Assembly: GCF_023898315.1 (NCBI RefSeq)
Contig: NC_064621.1
Location: forward strand, 541,095,383-541,159,382
Length of the DNA stretch: 64,000 nucleotides
Origin: Schistocerca nitens
Taxonomy: Eukaryota; Arthropoda; Insecta; Orthoptera; Acrididae
Direction: 5' to 3'
Each line of letters starts with the position of its first letter. Position 1 is the stretch's first letter. The notes under the pieces were generated by a model, which saw nothing but the letters and a program-made list of their open reading frames with translations, ran no database searches and was not told the origin of the DNA. Made by a program: the position numbers and the translations under genes. Below are positions 34,122 to 46,099 of the stretch, in pieces.

Positions 34122-35437
34122 GAATAGATAATACAAATATTAAAGAAGAACTAAAAGCAAAGACTAACAAAAATACTGAAAACAGGATTGACAGCAAGAA
34201 ACAAGACAAAAGCTATAAATACTTATGCTATACCAATATTGACCTACTCATTTGGAGTAGTGAAATGGAGTAACACAGACCTAGAAGCACTCAATGCACT
34301 TACACGATCACAATGCCACAAATATAGAATACATCACATACATTCAGCAACAGAAAGATTCACATTAAGCAGAAAGGAAGGAGGAAGGGGATTTATCGAC
34401 ATAAAAAACCTACATTATGGACAGTTAGACAATTTAAGAAAATTCTTTATAGAACGAGCAGAAACTAGCAAAATACACAAAGCAATCACTCATAAATACA
34501 TCGGCTACACCACTACAATTTCATAACCACCTCTACAACCCTTTAGATCACATAACATCAACAGATACGAAGAAAGTAAATTGGAAAAAGAAAACACTAC
34601 ATGACAAGCACCCGTATCATCTAACACAGCCACACATCGATCAAGACGCATCCAACACATGGCTAAGAAAAGGCAATATATACAGTGAGACGGAAGGATT
34701 CATGATTGCAATACAGGATCAAACAAGAAACACCAGATATTACAGCAAGCATATTATTAAAGATCCCAATACCACAACAGATAAATGCAGACTTTGCAAA
34801 CTACAAATAGAAACATTAGATCACATCACAAGCAGATGTACAATACTAGCAAATACAGAATACCCTAGAAGACATGACAATGTAGCAAAAATAATTCATC
34901 AACAGCTTGCCTTACAACATAAACTTATAAAACAACACGTTCCCACATACAAGTATGCACCACAAAATGTACTGGAGAATGATGAATACAAATTATACTG
35001 GTACAGAACCATTATAACAGATAAAACAACACCACATAACAAACCTGACATCATACTCACCAATAAAAAGAAGAAATTAACACAACTATTCGAAATATCC
35101 ATACCCAATACAACAAATATACAAAAGAAAACAGGAGAAAAAATTGAAAAATACATCCAACTGGCTGAGGAAGTCAAGGACATGTGGCATCAGGATAAAG
35201 TTGACATTATACCAATTATACTATCAACTACAGGAGTCATACCACACAATATCCACCAATACATCAATGCAGTACAGCTACATCCAAACTTATATATACA
35301 ACTACAGAAATCCGTAATTATTGATACATGTTCAATTACCCGAAAGTTCCTAAATGCAATATAACATATACCGTACAGTTAAAAGGAAGTCACGCTAGAT
35401 CAAGGTCCGCGTCATAACGTCTGAGAAAAGAAAGAAA
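34122..35437 (+). mobile_element. Dong/R4-like non-LTR retrotransposon, 5'-truncated, in a (TAA)n site
   Basis: Only the 3' third of the element is present. It carries a restriction-like endonuclease instead of an APE type, and both ends abut (TAA)n tracts. Insertion into TAA repeats is the known habit of Dong elements of the R4 clade. The 3' UTR from 35365 ends with GAAAAGAAAGAAAG before the repeat tract. Confidence 0.75.
34188..35364 (+). pseudogene. C-terminal RT/endonuclease of the Dong/R4-like element
   Basis: The first frame (34188-34526) holds the RT thumb region (NTYAIPILTYSFGVVKWSNT, GGRGFIDI). The second frame (34702-35364, same reading frame after a gap with stops) holds a zinc-binding CRLCKLQIETLDHITSRC. 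A PD-(D/E)XK-type endonuclease core follows (KPDIILTNKKKKLTQLFEIS), then EKIEKYIQLAEEVKDMW and a final FLNAI. In related elements this endonuclease nicks the target to prime reverse transcription. A TAA at 34524-34526 separates the parts, so it is inactive, yet the last 220 codons remain open. Confidence 0.75.
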
Positions 35438-35479
35438 GAATAATAATAACAACAACAACAACATTAATTTTATTTTAAA

Positions 35480-36540
35480 TGAGCTGGTAGACTGGGCATT
35501 TGAGCATTGCTACAAATTAGCTCAGTGATCCTTCTTCAGCCCAAATCTTTAAATGACATTGTCATACTGTGTGTCTCGGCTTGGAAGTATTCGCGGTACT
35601 GGGTTTTTAACTGAGGTACAACAAGAGCTGATAATCAATCCTGGGCCATGCTGTTTCTCAAAGACATTTTTATGTGTGTAAGACAAAAAAAACTCCTTTT
35701 GACTGCAACACTTGTTGCTGGAAGGTAGCAATTAGACAAAATAGTTTGAAAGCTTCTGGAAGAATTTAGTCCCTTTCATTCTGATCCAATCTGACGATAA
35801 TGTTTCCCAAGCTGACAGAGTGGGCTGGGCAGAAAATACAGTCTCTGGTTAAATATGTAACCATGAGCGATTGCAGGATGCATTATAATGAATGCAAAGT
35901 GTCTACAGGGAAGTGCTGAACATATCTGGTGAACTGAGTAGCAATGCTTAATTTAAGGAAGTGGAGTTTGTCATAATGTGAAAATTTTGTTTCCAGCTAT
36001 TTTACAATATTATCCAATACCTTGAAGTACCTGTGTTGGTATTTAGACATCAATGGACTGCCAATACATTCATCCATCATTCAGTTCTATTCACAGAAGT
36101 TTGACATTGTGAATTACTTGAGCATTTTGTGGAATTGAAAAAGTTGATAAATTTATCTTCATTGCATAACTTTTTCATGTAAGTTATGCATTCTGAAACA
36201 GCATTGTTACAAAACTGTGCACCGTTGGTTTTTTCCTGAGGAATGTTGAAATGCTGTTCAGTCTTTAAAAGCCTGCTTTGAAAAACAGAAGAAGAAAAAC
36301 AAAGTCAAAGTCTAGGAGACCATTTTTGAAACCACGGACTTCTCTTGTAGTCATTGCAGTAGAGTCAGGGCTCACAATTATTTTATTTAAAGTGCTGATA
36401 AGCCCTGGATGGTTTTCGTGAATGGTAGATATTATTTTGGTGTTACAGCTCCATCTCATTCACTGTCTGAAGGAATGTGTTACTAACAATACTGTCGAGA
36501 ACTGCTGTGGAGGACGTGAAAGGAAGAAACAACACCTTCA
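35480..36540 (-). pseudogene. hAT transposase remnant with dimerisation domain
   Basis: Minus-strand frames read like a ZMYM/DUF4371-type hAT transposase. RWSCNTKIISTIHENHPGLI lies near 36456, followed by GFKNGLLDFDFVFLLLFF. At the far end (35730-35580) is YLPATSVAVKRSFFCLTHIK followed by MSLRNSMAQD and LSALV, which is the C-terminal hAT dimerisation motif (usual form LP.TSA..ERSFS.L..IK..LR..M...RL..L). The middle is decayed by many stops. Terminal repeats were not found. Unrelated to the hAT-like element at 2181-10096. Confidence 0.72.
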
Positions 36541-37038
36541 AGTGTGGAGAAAAAAATCCTTACTAGTATTTTAGAAGAACAGCTCTGCTGCAAAATTAAT
36601 CAATGTTCAAAACAATGTGCAAAAAGAGCTTCAGAGGAGGGCAATTTTATGGACCTTAGTTTGCAGGTCATTTAATTTCCCATATTCATTGTGCACAAGG
36701 CAACTAACATAACAGAACCTCAAGAGGCAGCACTATAACTACTGGCCCCCTGTGCCACCGATGTGCACGGCAGCACAGCTATGACAGCTGTAGCCCCCTT
36801 CTGTTCCTTGTAGTGATATCAGATTATTATGGCAACCGAGCATTTGCAGGTGCCCTGGGATACTCTGGCCTCCTTGCCTTATGTTATGTGCCTCTGGCTG
36901 CCCTAGGTTAGGTTCAAGCTGCTGCACTTTGACTTGCTCTCTAGTGCTGACGGTTTAAAAGAAATAACACCAGCCAAAGTCTTACACTCCCACTGACAAA
37001 GTGATACAAGAACGTAGGATTCTGCGGCCGGTGTCATA
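36541..37038. other. No recognisable gene
   Basis: A minus-strand frame at 36739-36927 has no motif I recognise. The sequence may be another repeat. Confidence 0.35.
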
Positions 37039-37787
37039 GTGATTAAAATCCTTCTGGGTATTATGCTGCATCATTGGAGAGCTGCTTACATAGGAGAAAC
37101 AGGGAGACCTGTCAGCTTACGAGTAGCAGAACACAAATGCTATGTACGATTACAACAACATAATAAATCAGCAATAGCGGAACACCACCGTGACTGTGGG
37201 CAACCTATCAGGTTCCAGGAAGCCCGAGTACTGGCAAAAGAATCGTGGATGCGAGAACGCAAAATATGGGAGGCGATCGAAATTATTAAGCAGCCTGACA
37301 ACATCAACAGAGAAGATGGCTACAAACTTCTGGCATCCTGGCTGCCGGCCATCCCAATCCAACAGGCCGTGAACGGTCGCGGGGCAGAAGCTACACGGGA
37401 CACGGACGTATCTGCACAAACAGCTGTAGAGCAACTGTCTGTCCACTTCCGTCACACCAGGAGGACAACTTGCCGACCAGAAGCTGAACGCTGATTGGTA
37501 GACAGCTACCAATCGTTGATGACGTGCACATCCACAAATAGCCTCTGTCCTTCCATCTTCCCTTACGTCATGACTAGCCAATTATATTAGAGGGCCAATT
37601 GAAAGTTTTACTACAGTGACGTCAGGCATCGATAGTCTGTAATAAATAGAAGCACCTATCCCCACGCAAAACCAGTCGTGCCCTGAGGAAGGCCATTGCA
37701 ATTCGGCCGAAATGTCGGTTTTAGTTTATTATTGTTGTTAGATTTTAGCAATGACACGGCATAATACCCAGAAGCATTTTAATCACC
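37039..37787 (+). mobile_element. Second PLE family: GIY-YIG fragment and tail, bounded by inverted repeats
   Basis: Arms of about 39 bases at 37039-37077 and 37747-37787 are inverted copies (GTGATTAAAAT.CTTCTGGGT... against ...ACCCAGAAGCATTTTAATCAC) with about five mismatches. Between them lies the 3' end of a PLE coding frame and its tail. The tail contains CCTGAGGAAGGCC, a hairpin partner GGCC and GAAATGTCGG (37682-37718). The family differs from the main PLE of this window. It appears to be a 5'-truncated copy whose left end is an inverted piece of its own terminus. Confidence 0.7.
37081..37494 (+). pseudogene. GIY-YIG endonuclease C-terminus of the second PLE family
   Basis: A frame of about 137 codons, truncated at its N-terminus, contains AAYIGETGRPVSLRVAEHKC (GIY-YIG core YIGETGR..R..EH), then AIAEHHRDCGQPIRFQEARV, RERKIWEAIEI, and NINREDGYKLLASW before a stop. 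In PLEs this domain follows the RT and nicks DNA for integration. No RT is present. The first catalytic strand before YIGE is partly replaced by the inverted left terminus. Confidence 0.75.
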
Positions 37788-37826
37788 AAGTGCATAAAGG
37801 TTTAGTGTAAAAACAATTATTGCTTC

Positions 37827-37858
37827 TTCTTCTTCTACTGCTGCTGCTGCTGCTGCTG

Positions 37859-37890
<32 letters not shown>

Positions 37891-37891
37891 G
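37827..37891. repeat. Trinucleotide microsatellite (CTT/CTG/CTA)n
   Basis: Successive TTC, TGC and TAC runs. It adjoins the PLE fragment. Confidence 0.9.
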
Positions 37892-38791
37892 AAGCCTCCT
37901 CTGATCAACTACCACTGCTTTAAACATTTATCAAACATGTCTTTTTGGCTCTTATGAAATTTCAGATTAAACTCTGCCGTAAATATCTACCGATACAACC
38001 ATAATGTTTCAGCTGTCTTTCCTTCTTCATGACATTGTTCCCAATGTAACTCATACAATATCTTAATACTCATAGCGACTGATAAAATAATCCTCTTGTA
38101 ATGAGAAGGAAGGGTAGGAAAATCTTAATGTGTTTCCTTACAGTTCTTTACTATTTTCTGGTCTCTTTATATTTGGCTCATGACATCCTATTTTCTCTCT
38201 CTCTCTCTCTCTCTCTCAATTACAAGATGTTCATCTCTTTTTTTCAATAGTATTCCATGCAAAGGTTTCACAAACATCAAATGTCTTGAGAAAAAATGGC
38301 ATATGTACTTATTTCTCGTTACTAGATACAATGTCATACTCTTCTTCCTTTGTGAGTTATTAGATTTTGTTTTCATACTTTGTTTTTCTTCTTCCTCCAC
38401 TAACTTATTTAGGTACTTCCTTTGTAGCTCAACTGATCCAAGATCACAGAAGCCTCAATGGGTATTTTGTCTGTCTCACTCAGTGAAGTTATGGTTGCAA
38501 TGTTGTCAACATTTAGAGCAATCTTTTGGCTTCACATTTCTTGTTGGGTATTTGTAATTCTTTGCAGAAATATATGACCTAATCAGCATTATCATCTACA
38601 GTTTCTGTGTCCTGATTGTGATGATTTTCTTGTGCACTGTTTACATCCTCAGCAATTTTTCTGACTGAGTATTTAGAGGAAGGGAAAAGAAGATTAACTG
38701 CTGACTGCAATATTCTCCTTCACCCCTTTCATGTCGCAGTTTTTCCTTTGTTATGGAGAGAAACAATAACAACAATTAAAATGAGAGCAAG

Positions 38792-38829
<38 letters not shown>

Positions 38830-39880
38830 CTACTACTGAAAAGTATGCACTAAGAAACAAACACTAACACTTTCAATATTGGACTCCAAGACAATCCTAG
38901 TTGCTTGTAAACACATTCACAACTGAAAAAATGTTAATTTTCCTTACTGAAAAATCACATTTCATTGTCGTCATGGAGCAATTGGCAATGCTTCTAAAAA
39001 GAAGTACTGGGAAAAGTGTCTTCTAACAGTTCTCTTAGGATCAGGAAATTCAAAAAATGATCTGCTTCAGAAATTAGCACAACATCCTTCTGGATCATCT
39101 CTTCCGCCTGTTTGATCCTTATTATTTTTTTGTAATAATGTATATACATTTACAGCTAAAACGGAAACCAGTTAAGATGAGAGTTATGCTTATTTGGTCA
39201 AAGATAGATCTTGATTCCGTGTAGTAACAACTCAAAAGTGGCAAAAGTATAACCAAGTCATTCTGATTTTAAATGGGCACTATACATGTGCAGGTATGCA
39301 TTTAAATTCTTTTAACCCTTTAATGCTGAATAAATTTTTATACGAATGAAAAAAATTAAAAATAATGTTGCTGTATAAATACCCAAAACACTCAGGAGAT
39401 GGCTGTGCTTGCCATAAGCATTGGTAGCCTCATCTAGAATCTGCATCTTCTGATACTGGTGCTCAAAAAGAGTTAAACTTCTATTTATGAGCAACACAAT
39501 GGTATGATGTGAATTTGCGAAACTCGGTATTAAAGTCATTTTAATTGAACCATCTGTGGGTTCTTGGTGAAACATTGTAAAGTAACTAAACAAACATTGC
39601 TTTTGGCCTTGTTTCACAATATTATTATTAATGTTATTGCACAACCTAGGTTTTGTGTTATAAGCCCATTTTCAAATACATTACTGATTCTCAAAGATGA
39701 TCATGCATAGATAAACATGATGACTAGGCAAAGATAATCATCTCAACTTCTTAAAGTATCGATCCATAGCTTAATGAACAATTACATCAATGATTATTTT
39801 TAACAAATTGCATACATTATTACACATTCAGCAATTACACTACAATGACCGGACTAAAGTTATGCATCAGCCAAGAGCTT
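37892..39880. other. No recognisable gene; two microsatellites
   Basis: It contains a (CT)n tract at 38193-38218 and an (AAT)n tract at 38795-38828. Frames across the CT tract are artefacts. I see nothing else I can name. Confidence 0.45.
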
Positions 39881-41280
39881 TTTTAACTACGAAGCACTGG
39901 GACCCAAAGTTTTGCCTGTATCCTGGGGTTGTGATCTCATCAAAAAGAGGCAAATAACTGAATTGGGTTTGCTCATTTCATAATATATGTGGGGATATAC
40001 ACATCTGTCTTTTAATTTCTAAAATTTCTAATCGGTTGAGTTTGGCCCCCATTTCCTCTGTGCATAGGACCTGTACATGTATTGTGTATTTGTGGTTATT
40101 GTTCAGGCAATGTTCTGCAAAGGCTAAATCAGGCTTCTTCAATCTCCATCTTCTGTGGTGTTCTTTAAGCCTCGTACAGATTGACCTCCCAGTCTGTCCA
40201 ATGTAGCAAGACTGACACTCAGGGCATGTGATTTTATAAACCCCACTTTTTGTGATAACTGGTCATTTGTCTTTGCATTGAGCAAGAAACTACCTATTGT
40301 CTGAGGGACATAGAAAAATACAGAGAATCCCCTTGCCTTCAAGATGTTACTTATGCTATTTGATGTTTTCCCTATAAAAGATAACCTGCACCTTTTCTTT
40401 TCCAGTTTATCTGCGTTTTTCGTTGGAGACAGTAGGGACCTGACTTGCTTCTTCATCTTCTTACCAAACATTTTATCAGTGATGTTGGGGTCAAATTCAT
40501 TATTTATGGCTATTGGTTTTATCTATTGTTTTTATTGTGTTAAGTTCCTCATCAAAGTCTTCTTGGGACACAGGGATAGAAAGGAGACAGTGGATCTTGT
40601 GATGGAATGCTGCATGTTTTTAGGTTGTAGGATTCTAGGAGGAAGCCGGGATGAAAGTGTCAGTGAAGGAATCTTTTTGGTAAATTTTTAATTTATGGTT
40701 ACCTGTCTTCTATCTTTAAGGTAATGTCCAGGAAATTTATGCTGCTCCTCCCCCTCTCCCCTTACTCCATGCTGTCCTTTATGTTAGTGTGTCACTGGTT
40801 CATATTTTCCACAAATTTATGGAGTTTTCTATTAGAACCTTTCCACATACAAAGAATATCATCTGACTTATGCAGATCATTTTTGTAACACTTCCATTTT
40901 TTTAACTCCTTTAGGATCCTGCGCACCTTAATACAATAATCAAAATTGTACTGAATCAGAATGTGTTATGTAAAACTAAGCTATGTGGTGCCATACTTAA
41001 TAGAAACTTAGAAAATCGTGGTTCATGTCACAATGTTGCCATTGTGATTTAAGGTTTTTCGGTTTTCCTGATACTTAGATGATTTCTTCAACAAATTCAG
41101 TGCTAATTTTGTTCCCATATATAATGAACTGAGTTAGTACTATCTATGAAGATCTCATTTTTAATGAGACATCAAACTCTGTCCTTTGTGACATACAGTT
41201 CTTTTAAGACTTTCCCAGTAAATCACATTCTGCTATTAGCATGTCCTGCATTAGGTTCTGCAGATCTTTGTAGCTCTTCC
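39880..41280 (-). mobile_element. Third PLE family: degenerate RT and GIY-YIG remnant
   Basis: On the minus strand the 3' part reads SGVYKITCPECQSCYIGQTG (about 40245-40186), a textbook GIY-YIG start with its cysteine pair. RLKEHHRRWRLKKPDLAFAE and NRLEILEI follow. Upstream (40870-40700) is DDILCMWKGSNRKLHKFVEN, an RT catalytic region, and FLDITLKIEDR. The linker includes VRSLLSPTKNADKLEKKRCR. Stops and frameshifts are frequent. It differs from the other two PLE families here. The left and right limits are approximate. Confidence 0.72.
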
Positions 41281-41959
41281 TCTTTTTGCTTTGTCATGAA
41301 TTGTTACTTACGGTAATATACATTTCAAGTAAAAAGCAGATATGGCTGATTGGTAAGGCATGTTTTCGCCTTTTTTGCTGTGGAACAGAGTTGGGCACGT
41401 TTTTTAGTCCCCTGAAGAAATCTACTGGTCTAAAGTACACGAACCACCATTCTTATTATCAAAGAATTTTCTCTGACGGAAGGACAGAAATTGTAGAGTG
41501 GAACTTGAGAAGAATTGGATGTAAGGGAACTGCCCAACCTCTCGATAACTCTTTGAGTTAACCCTGTGTGACAGCATGTTATGGTGTTATGTGAACACCT
41601 GATGAGGTGTTGTGGTAAATGTATAAAATTCATGCAGGCAACTGTTTAAGATTCTGCCATTCACTCTTAGATTCTCCCTTTACTTGTTATATTGTTATAA
41701 AACATAAAGCTAGCCTCTACCCAAAAGTTGATTTGCATACTACAGTCCTTTACTACATTCTGATTAAACTTACTTTGTGACTGACAGATTGTAGTGGCTG
41801 CGGGCAGTGTTGTCGGCATGCAGCCAGCCACACTTCACAAGGCACTGCACGTACCCACAAAACAGGCATCACAGTGAGCACATAACCACAATTAGGTGGT
41901 GGCTGGCCCCTGCCACTCTACTTGCTGAAATGACAATCACAAAGTAATTTTAATCGGAA
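41281..41959. other. No recognisable gene
   Basis: No supportable frame. Part of the right side may be 3' UTR of the RTE-like element that follows. Confidence 0.35.
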
Positions 41960-42809
41960 TATACGAAGGGTCATATTGGAGGTGGTTTGCCCTTGCTAAC
42001 TTACCACTCCTTGGCACTACAGCCCTTGTAGGTCCTTGGCCTCCTGGACAATCTCCGCCCACTCTTATCTGCTGGCTGCCCTGGCTCTCCATCTTCTAAC
42101 TCCCTTTCTTCTCAAGTCCTCCTCCATGTTGTCAAGCCATCTGGTTCTCGGTCTGCCCCTTATATGGCATCCACCTGGTTTTCCTTTAAAAACTTTCTTG
42201 ACTGTGCTGCTCTCCACCATTCTTTCTACATGTCTCAACCAATGTAGTCTATTACCCTTTATTTCTGTCACGATATCTGGTTTGTTGTATAACTTACTGA
42301 TCTCCTTATTATTTCTGATTCACCAAAACCCATATCATTTACTGGCCCGAAGATTTTCCTAAGTATCTTCCTTCACCATCTCTGCAACAACTCCTCATCA
42401 TTTTGTGTCACTGTCCATGTCTCCAAACCATAAATCACCTGTGGTCTCACTATTGTATGATACACTGTCAGCTTGAGATTCCTACTAAGGCTTCTTGCTT
42501 TAAATACTTTTATCAGTGCAATGTAGTTCCTGTTACTAGCTGTAATCATTGCATGTATTTCTTCTCTTATATCATTATTCTCAGTTACCGGTGATCCAAG
42601 ATATTTAAAGCTCTTACAGCGTTCAAATTCTTTCCCATTCCAAGTTGTTCGTCTTTCTCCTTCACTATGCGTTTTCCTAGATGTTAACATATATTTTGTC
42701 TTTGACTGATTAATTTTCAGCCCCATCTCCACTCCACATATTTCTAATTTTTCATACTTTTCTTCCAGATCCTGTTTCCTCCTAGATAACAAATCAGTAT
42801 CATCTTCAT
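41960..42809 (-). pseudogene. RTE-like ORF2, piece 4 (post-RT region)
   Basis: It begins at the RT site (DTDLLSRRKQDLEEKYEKLE) and continues GLKINQSKTKYMLTSRKTHS, FKYLGSPVTENNDIREEIHA, LKLTVYHTIVRPQVIYGLET and RLHWLRHVERM..., ending GRPRTRWLDNMEEDLRRKGV. This is the usual C-terminal order of RTE-type proteins. It directly continues the ALAYEDD of piece 3 across the inserted element. Confidence 0.85.
42799..42809. repeat. Left 11-bp target-site duplication of the inserted non-LTR element
   Basis: ATCATCTTCAT, identical to 46100-46110. Confidence 0.82.
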
Positions 42810-45800
42810 CACCCCCCCTCCCCCCCATGAACCATGGACCTTGCCATTGGGGGGGGGGGGGGAGGAGGTGGGGAGGCTTCCGTACCTCAACGATACAGGT
42901 AGCCGTACCGTAGGTGCAACCACAATGGAGCGGTATCTGTTGAGAGGCCAGACAAACGTGTGGTTCCTGAAGAGGGGTAGCAGCCTTTTCAGTAGTTGCA
43001 GGGGCAACAGTCTGGATGATTGACTGATCTGGCCTTGTAACACTAACCAAAACGGCCTTGCTGTGCTGGTACTGCGAACGGCTGAAAGCAAGGGGAAACT
43101 ACAGCCGTAATTTTTCCCGAGGGCATGCAGCTTTACTGTATGATTAAATGATGATGGCGTCCTCTTGGGTAAAATATTACGGAGGTAAAATAGTCCCCCA
43201 TTCAGATCTCCGGACGGGGACTTCTCAAGAGGACGTCGTTATCAGGAGAAAGAAAACTGGCGTTCTACGGATCGGAGGGTGGAATGTCAGATCTCTTAAT
43301 CGGGCAGGTAGAAAATTTAAAAAGGGAAATGGATAGGTTAAAGGTTACAAATAGTGGGAATTAGTGAAGTTCGGTGGCAGGAGGAACAAGACTTTTAGTC
43401 AGGTGAATACAGGGTTATAAATACAAAATCAAATAGGGGTAATGCAGGAGTAGGTTTCATAATGAATAAAAAAACAGGAGTACAGGTAATCTACTACAAA
43501 CAGCATAGTAAACGCATTATTGCGGCCAAGATAGACACGAAGCCCATGCCTACTACAGTAGTACAAGTTTATATGCCAACTGGCTCTGCAGATGATGATG
43601 AAATTGATGAAATGTATGATGAGATAAAAGAAATTATTCAGGTAGTGAAGGGAGACGAAAATTTAATAGTCATGGGTGACTGGAATTCGAGAGCAGGAAA
43701 AGGGAGAGAAGGAAACGTAGTAGGTGAATATGGATTGGGGCTAAGAAACGCAAGAGGAAGTCGCCTGGTAGAATTTTGCACAGAGCATAACTTAATCATA
43801 GCTAACACTTGGTTCAAGAATCATGAAAGAAGGTTATACACATGGAAGAACCCTGGAGATATTAGAAGGTTTCAGATGGTAAGACAGAGATTTAGAAACC
43901 AGATTTTAAATTGTAAGACATTTCCAGGGGCAGATGTGGACTCTGACCACAATCTAGTGGTTATGAACTGTAGATTAAACCTGAAGAAACTGAAAAAATG
44001 TGGGAATTTAAGGAGATGGGATCTGTATAAACTGAAAGAACCAGAGGTTGTACAGAGTTTCAGGGAGAGCATAAGGAAACAATTGACAGGAATGGCGGAA
44101 AGAAATACAGCAGAAGAAGAATGGGTAGCTTCGAGGAATGAAATAGTGAAGGCAGCAGAGGATCAATTAGGTAAAAAGACGAGGGCTAGTAGAAATCCTT
44201 GGGTAACAGAAGAGATATTGAATTTAATTGATGAAAGGAAAAAATACAAAAATGCAGTTAATGAAGCAGGCAAAAAGGAATACAAACGTCTCAAAAATGA
44301 GATCGACAAGAAGTGCAAAATGGCTAAGCAGGGATGGCTACAGGACAAATGTAAGGATGTAGAGGCTTATCTCACTAGGGGTAAGATAGATACTGTCTAC
44401 AGGAAAATTAAAGAGACCTTTGGAGAAAAGAGAATCACTGGCATGAATATCAAGAGCTCAGATGGAAACCCAGTTCTAAGCAAAGAAGGGAAAGCAGAAA
44501 GGTGGAAGGAGTATATAGAGGGTCTATATAGGGGGGCGATGTTCTTGAGGACAATATTATGGAAATGGAAGAGGATGTTGATGAAGGTGAAATGGGAGAT
44601 ATGATACTGCGTGAAGAGTTTGACAGAGCACTGAAAGACCTAAGTCAAAACAGGGCCCCAGGAGTAGACAACATTCCATTAGAACTACTGACAGCCTTGG
44701 GAGAGCCAGGCCTAACAAAACTCTACCATCTAGTGAGCAAGATGTATCAAACAGGTGAAGTACCTTCAGACTTCAAGAAGAATATAATAATTCCAATTCC
44801 AAAGAAAGCAGGTGTTGACAGATGTGAAAATTACCGAACAATCAGTTTAATAAGCCACAGCTGCAAAATACTAACGCAAATTCTTTACAGATGAATGGAA
44901 AAACTTGTAGAAGCTGACCTCGGGGAAGATCGGTTTGGATTCCGTAGAAATGTTGGAACACATGAGGCAATACTGACCCTATGACTTATCTTAGAAGCTA
45001 GATTAAGGAAAGGCAAACCTTCGTTTCTAGCATTTGTAGACTTAGAGAAAGCTTTTGACAATGTTGACTGGAATACTCTCTTTCAAATTCTGAAGGTGGC
45101 AGGAGTAAAATACAGGGAGTGAAAGTCTATTTACAATTTGTACAGAAAGCAGATGGCAGTTATAAGAGTCGAGGGACATGAAAGGGAAGCAGTGGTTAGG
45201 AAGGGAGTGAGACAGGGTTGTAGCCTCTCCCCGATGCTACTCAATCTGTATATTGAGCAAGCAGTAAAGGAAACAAAAGAAAAGTTCGGAGTAGGTATTA
45301 AAATCCATGGAGAAGAAATAAAAACTTTGAGGTTCGCCGATGACATTGTAGTTCTGTCAGAGACAACAAAGGACTTGGAAGAGCAGTTGAACAGAATGGA
45401 CAGTGTCTTGAAAGGAGGATATAAGATGAACATCAACAAAAGCAAAACGAGGATAACGGAATGTAGTCGAGGGAATTAGATTAGTAAATGAGTCACTTAA
45501 AGTAGTAAAGGAGTTCTGCTATTTGGGGAGCAAAATAACTGATGATGGTTGAAGTAGAGAGGATATAAAATGTAGACTAACAATGGCAAGGAAAGCATTT
45601 CTGAAGAAAAGAAATTTGTTAACATCGATTATAGATTTAGGTGTCGGGAAGTCGTTTCTAAAAGTATTTGTATGGAGTGTAGCCATGTACGGAAGTGAAA
45701 CATGGACGAAAAATAGTTTAGACAAGAAGAGAATAGAAGCTTTCAAAATGTGGTGCTACAGAAGAATGCTGAAGATTAGATGGATAGATCACATAACTAA

Positions 45801-46099
45801 TGCGGAGGTAATGAATAGAATTGTGGAAAAGAGGAGTTTGTGGCAAAACTTGACTAGAAGAAGGGATCGGTTGGTAGGACATGTTCTGAGGCATCAAGGG
45901 ATCACCAATTTAGTACTGGACGGCAGCATGGAGGGTAAAAATCGTAGAGGGAGACCAAGAGATGAATACAATAAGCAGATTCAGAAGGATGTAGGCTGCA
46001 GTAGGTACTGGGAGATGAAGACGCTTGCACAGGATAGAGTAGCATGGAGAGCTGCATCAAACCATTCTCAGGACTGAAGACCACAACAACAACAACATC
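42810..46099 (+). mobile_element. RTE-like non-LTR retrotransposon, copy A (full length, inactivated)
   Basis: Bounded by ATCATCTTCAT at 42799-42809 and 46100-46110. It begins with a C-rich stretch and ATGAACCATGGACCTTGCC, and ends GAAGACCACAACAACAACAA, a short CAA-type tail. It has a 5' UTR of about 320 bases and one ORF. The copy at 56190-59216 has the same ends. It interrupts the older element exactly at its RT catalytic codons. Confidence 0.85.
43148..46077 (+). pseudogene. Endonuclease-RT ORF of non-LTR copy A
   Basis: It encodes an APE-type endonuclease followed by RT. RIGGWNVRSLNRAG (43262) opens the endonuclease. It continues VMGDWNSRAGKGREG (43672), WFKNHERRLYTWKNPGD and DSDHNLVVMNCR. 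RT motifs are NRAPGVDNIPLELLTALGEP (44650), IIIPIPKKAGVDRCENYRTI, AFVDLEKAFDNVDW, RKGVRQGCSLSPMLLNLYIE and LRFADDIVVLSE (45330). The C-terminal part has WSVAMYGSETW and RLVGHVLRHQG. Disruptions: a TAG near 43397, in-frame TGA at 44892, 44982 and 45120, and frameshifts near 44530 and 45475. The catalytic FADD is intact. Confidence 0.88.

Noticed and set aside
34899-35183. 94-codon minus-strand frame
   Set aside because: It is the shadow of the Dong/R4-like endonuclease frame on the plus strand.
37039-37494. Stand-alone GIY-YIG nuclease gene
   Set aside because: It is the truncated C-terminus of a PLE, with the typical PLE tail following it.
39316-39340. Second piggyBac-like end (TTAACCCTTTAATGC)
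   Set aside because: No inverted partner with TTAA was found within reach.
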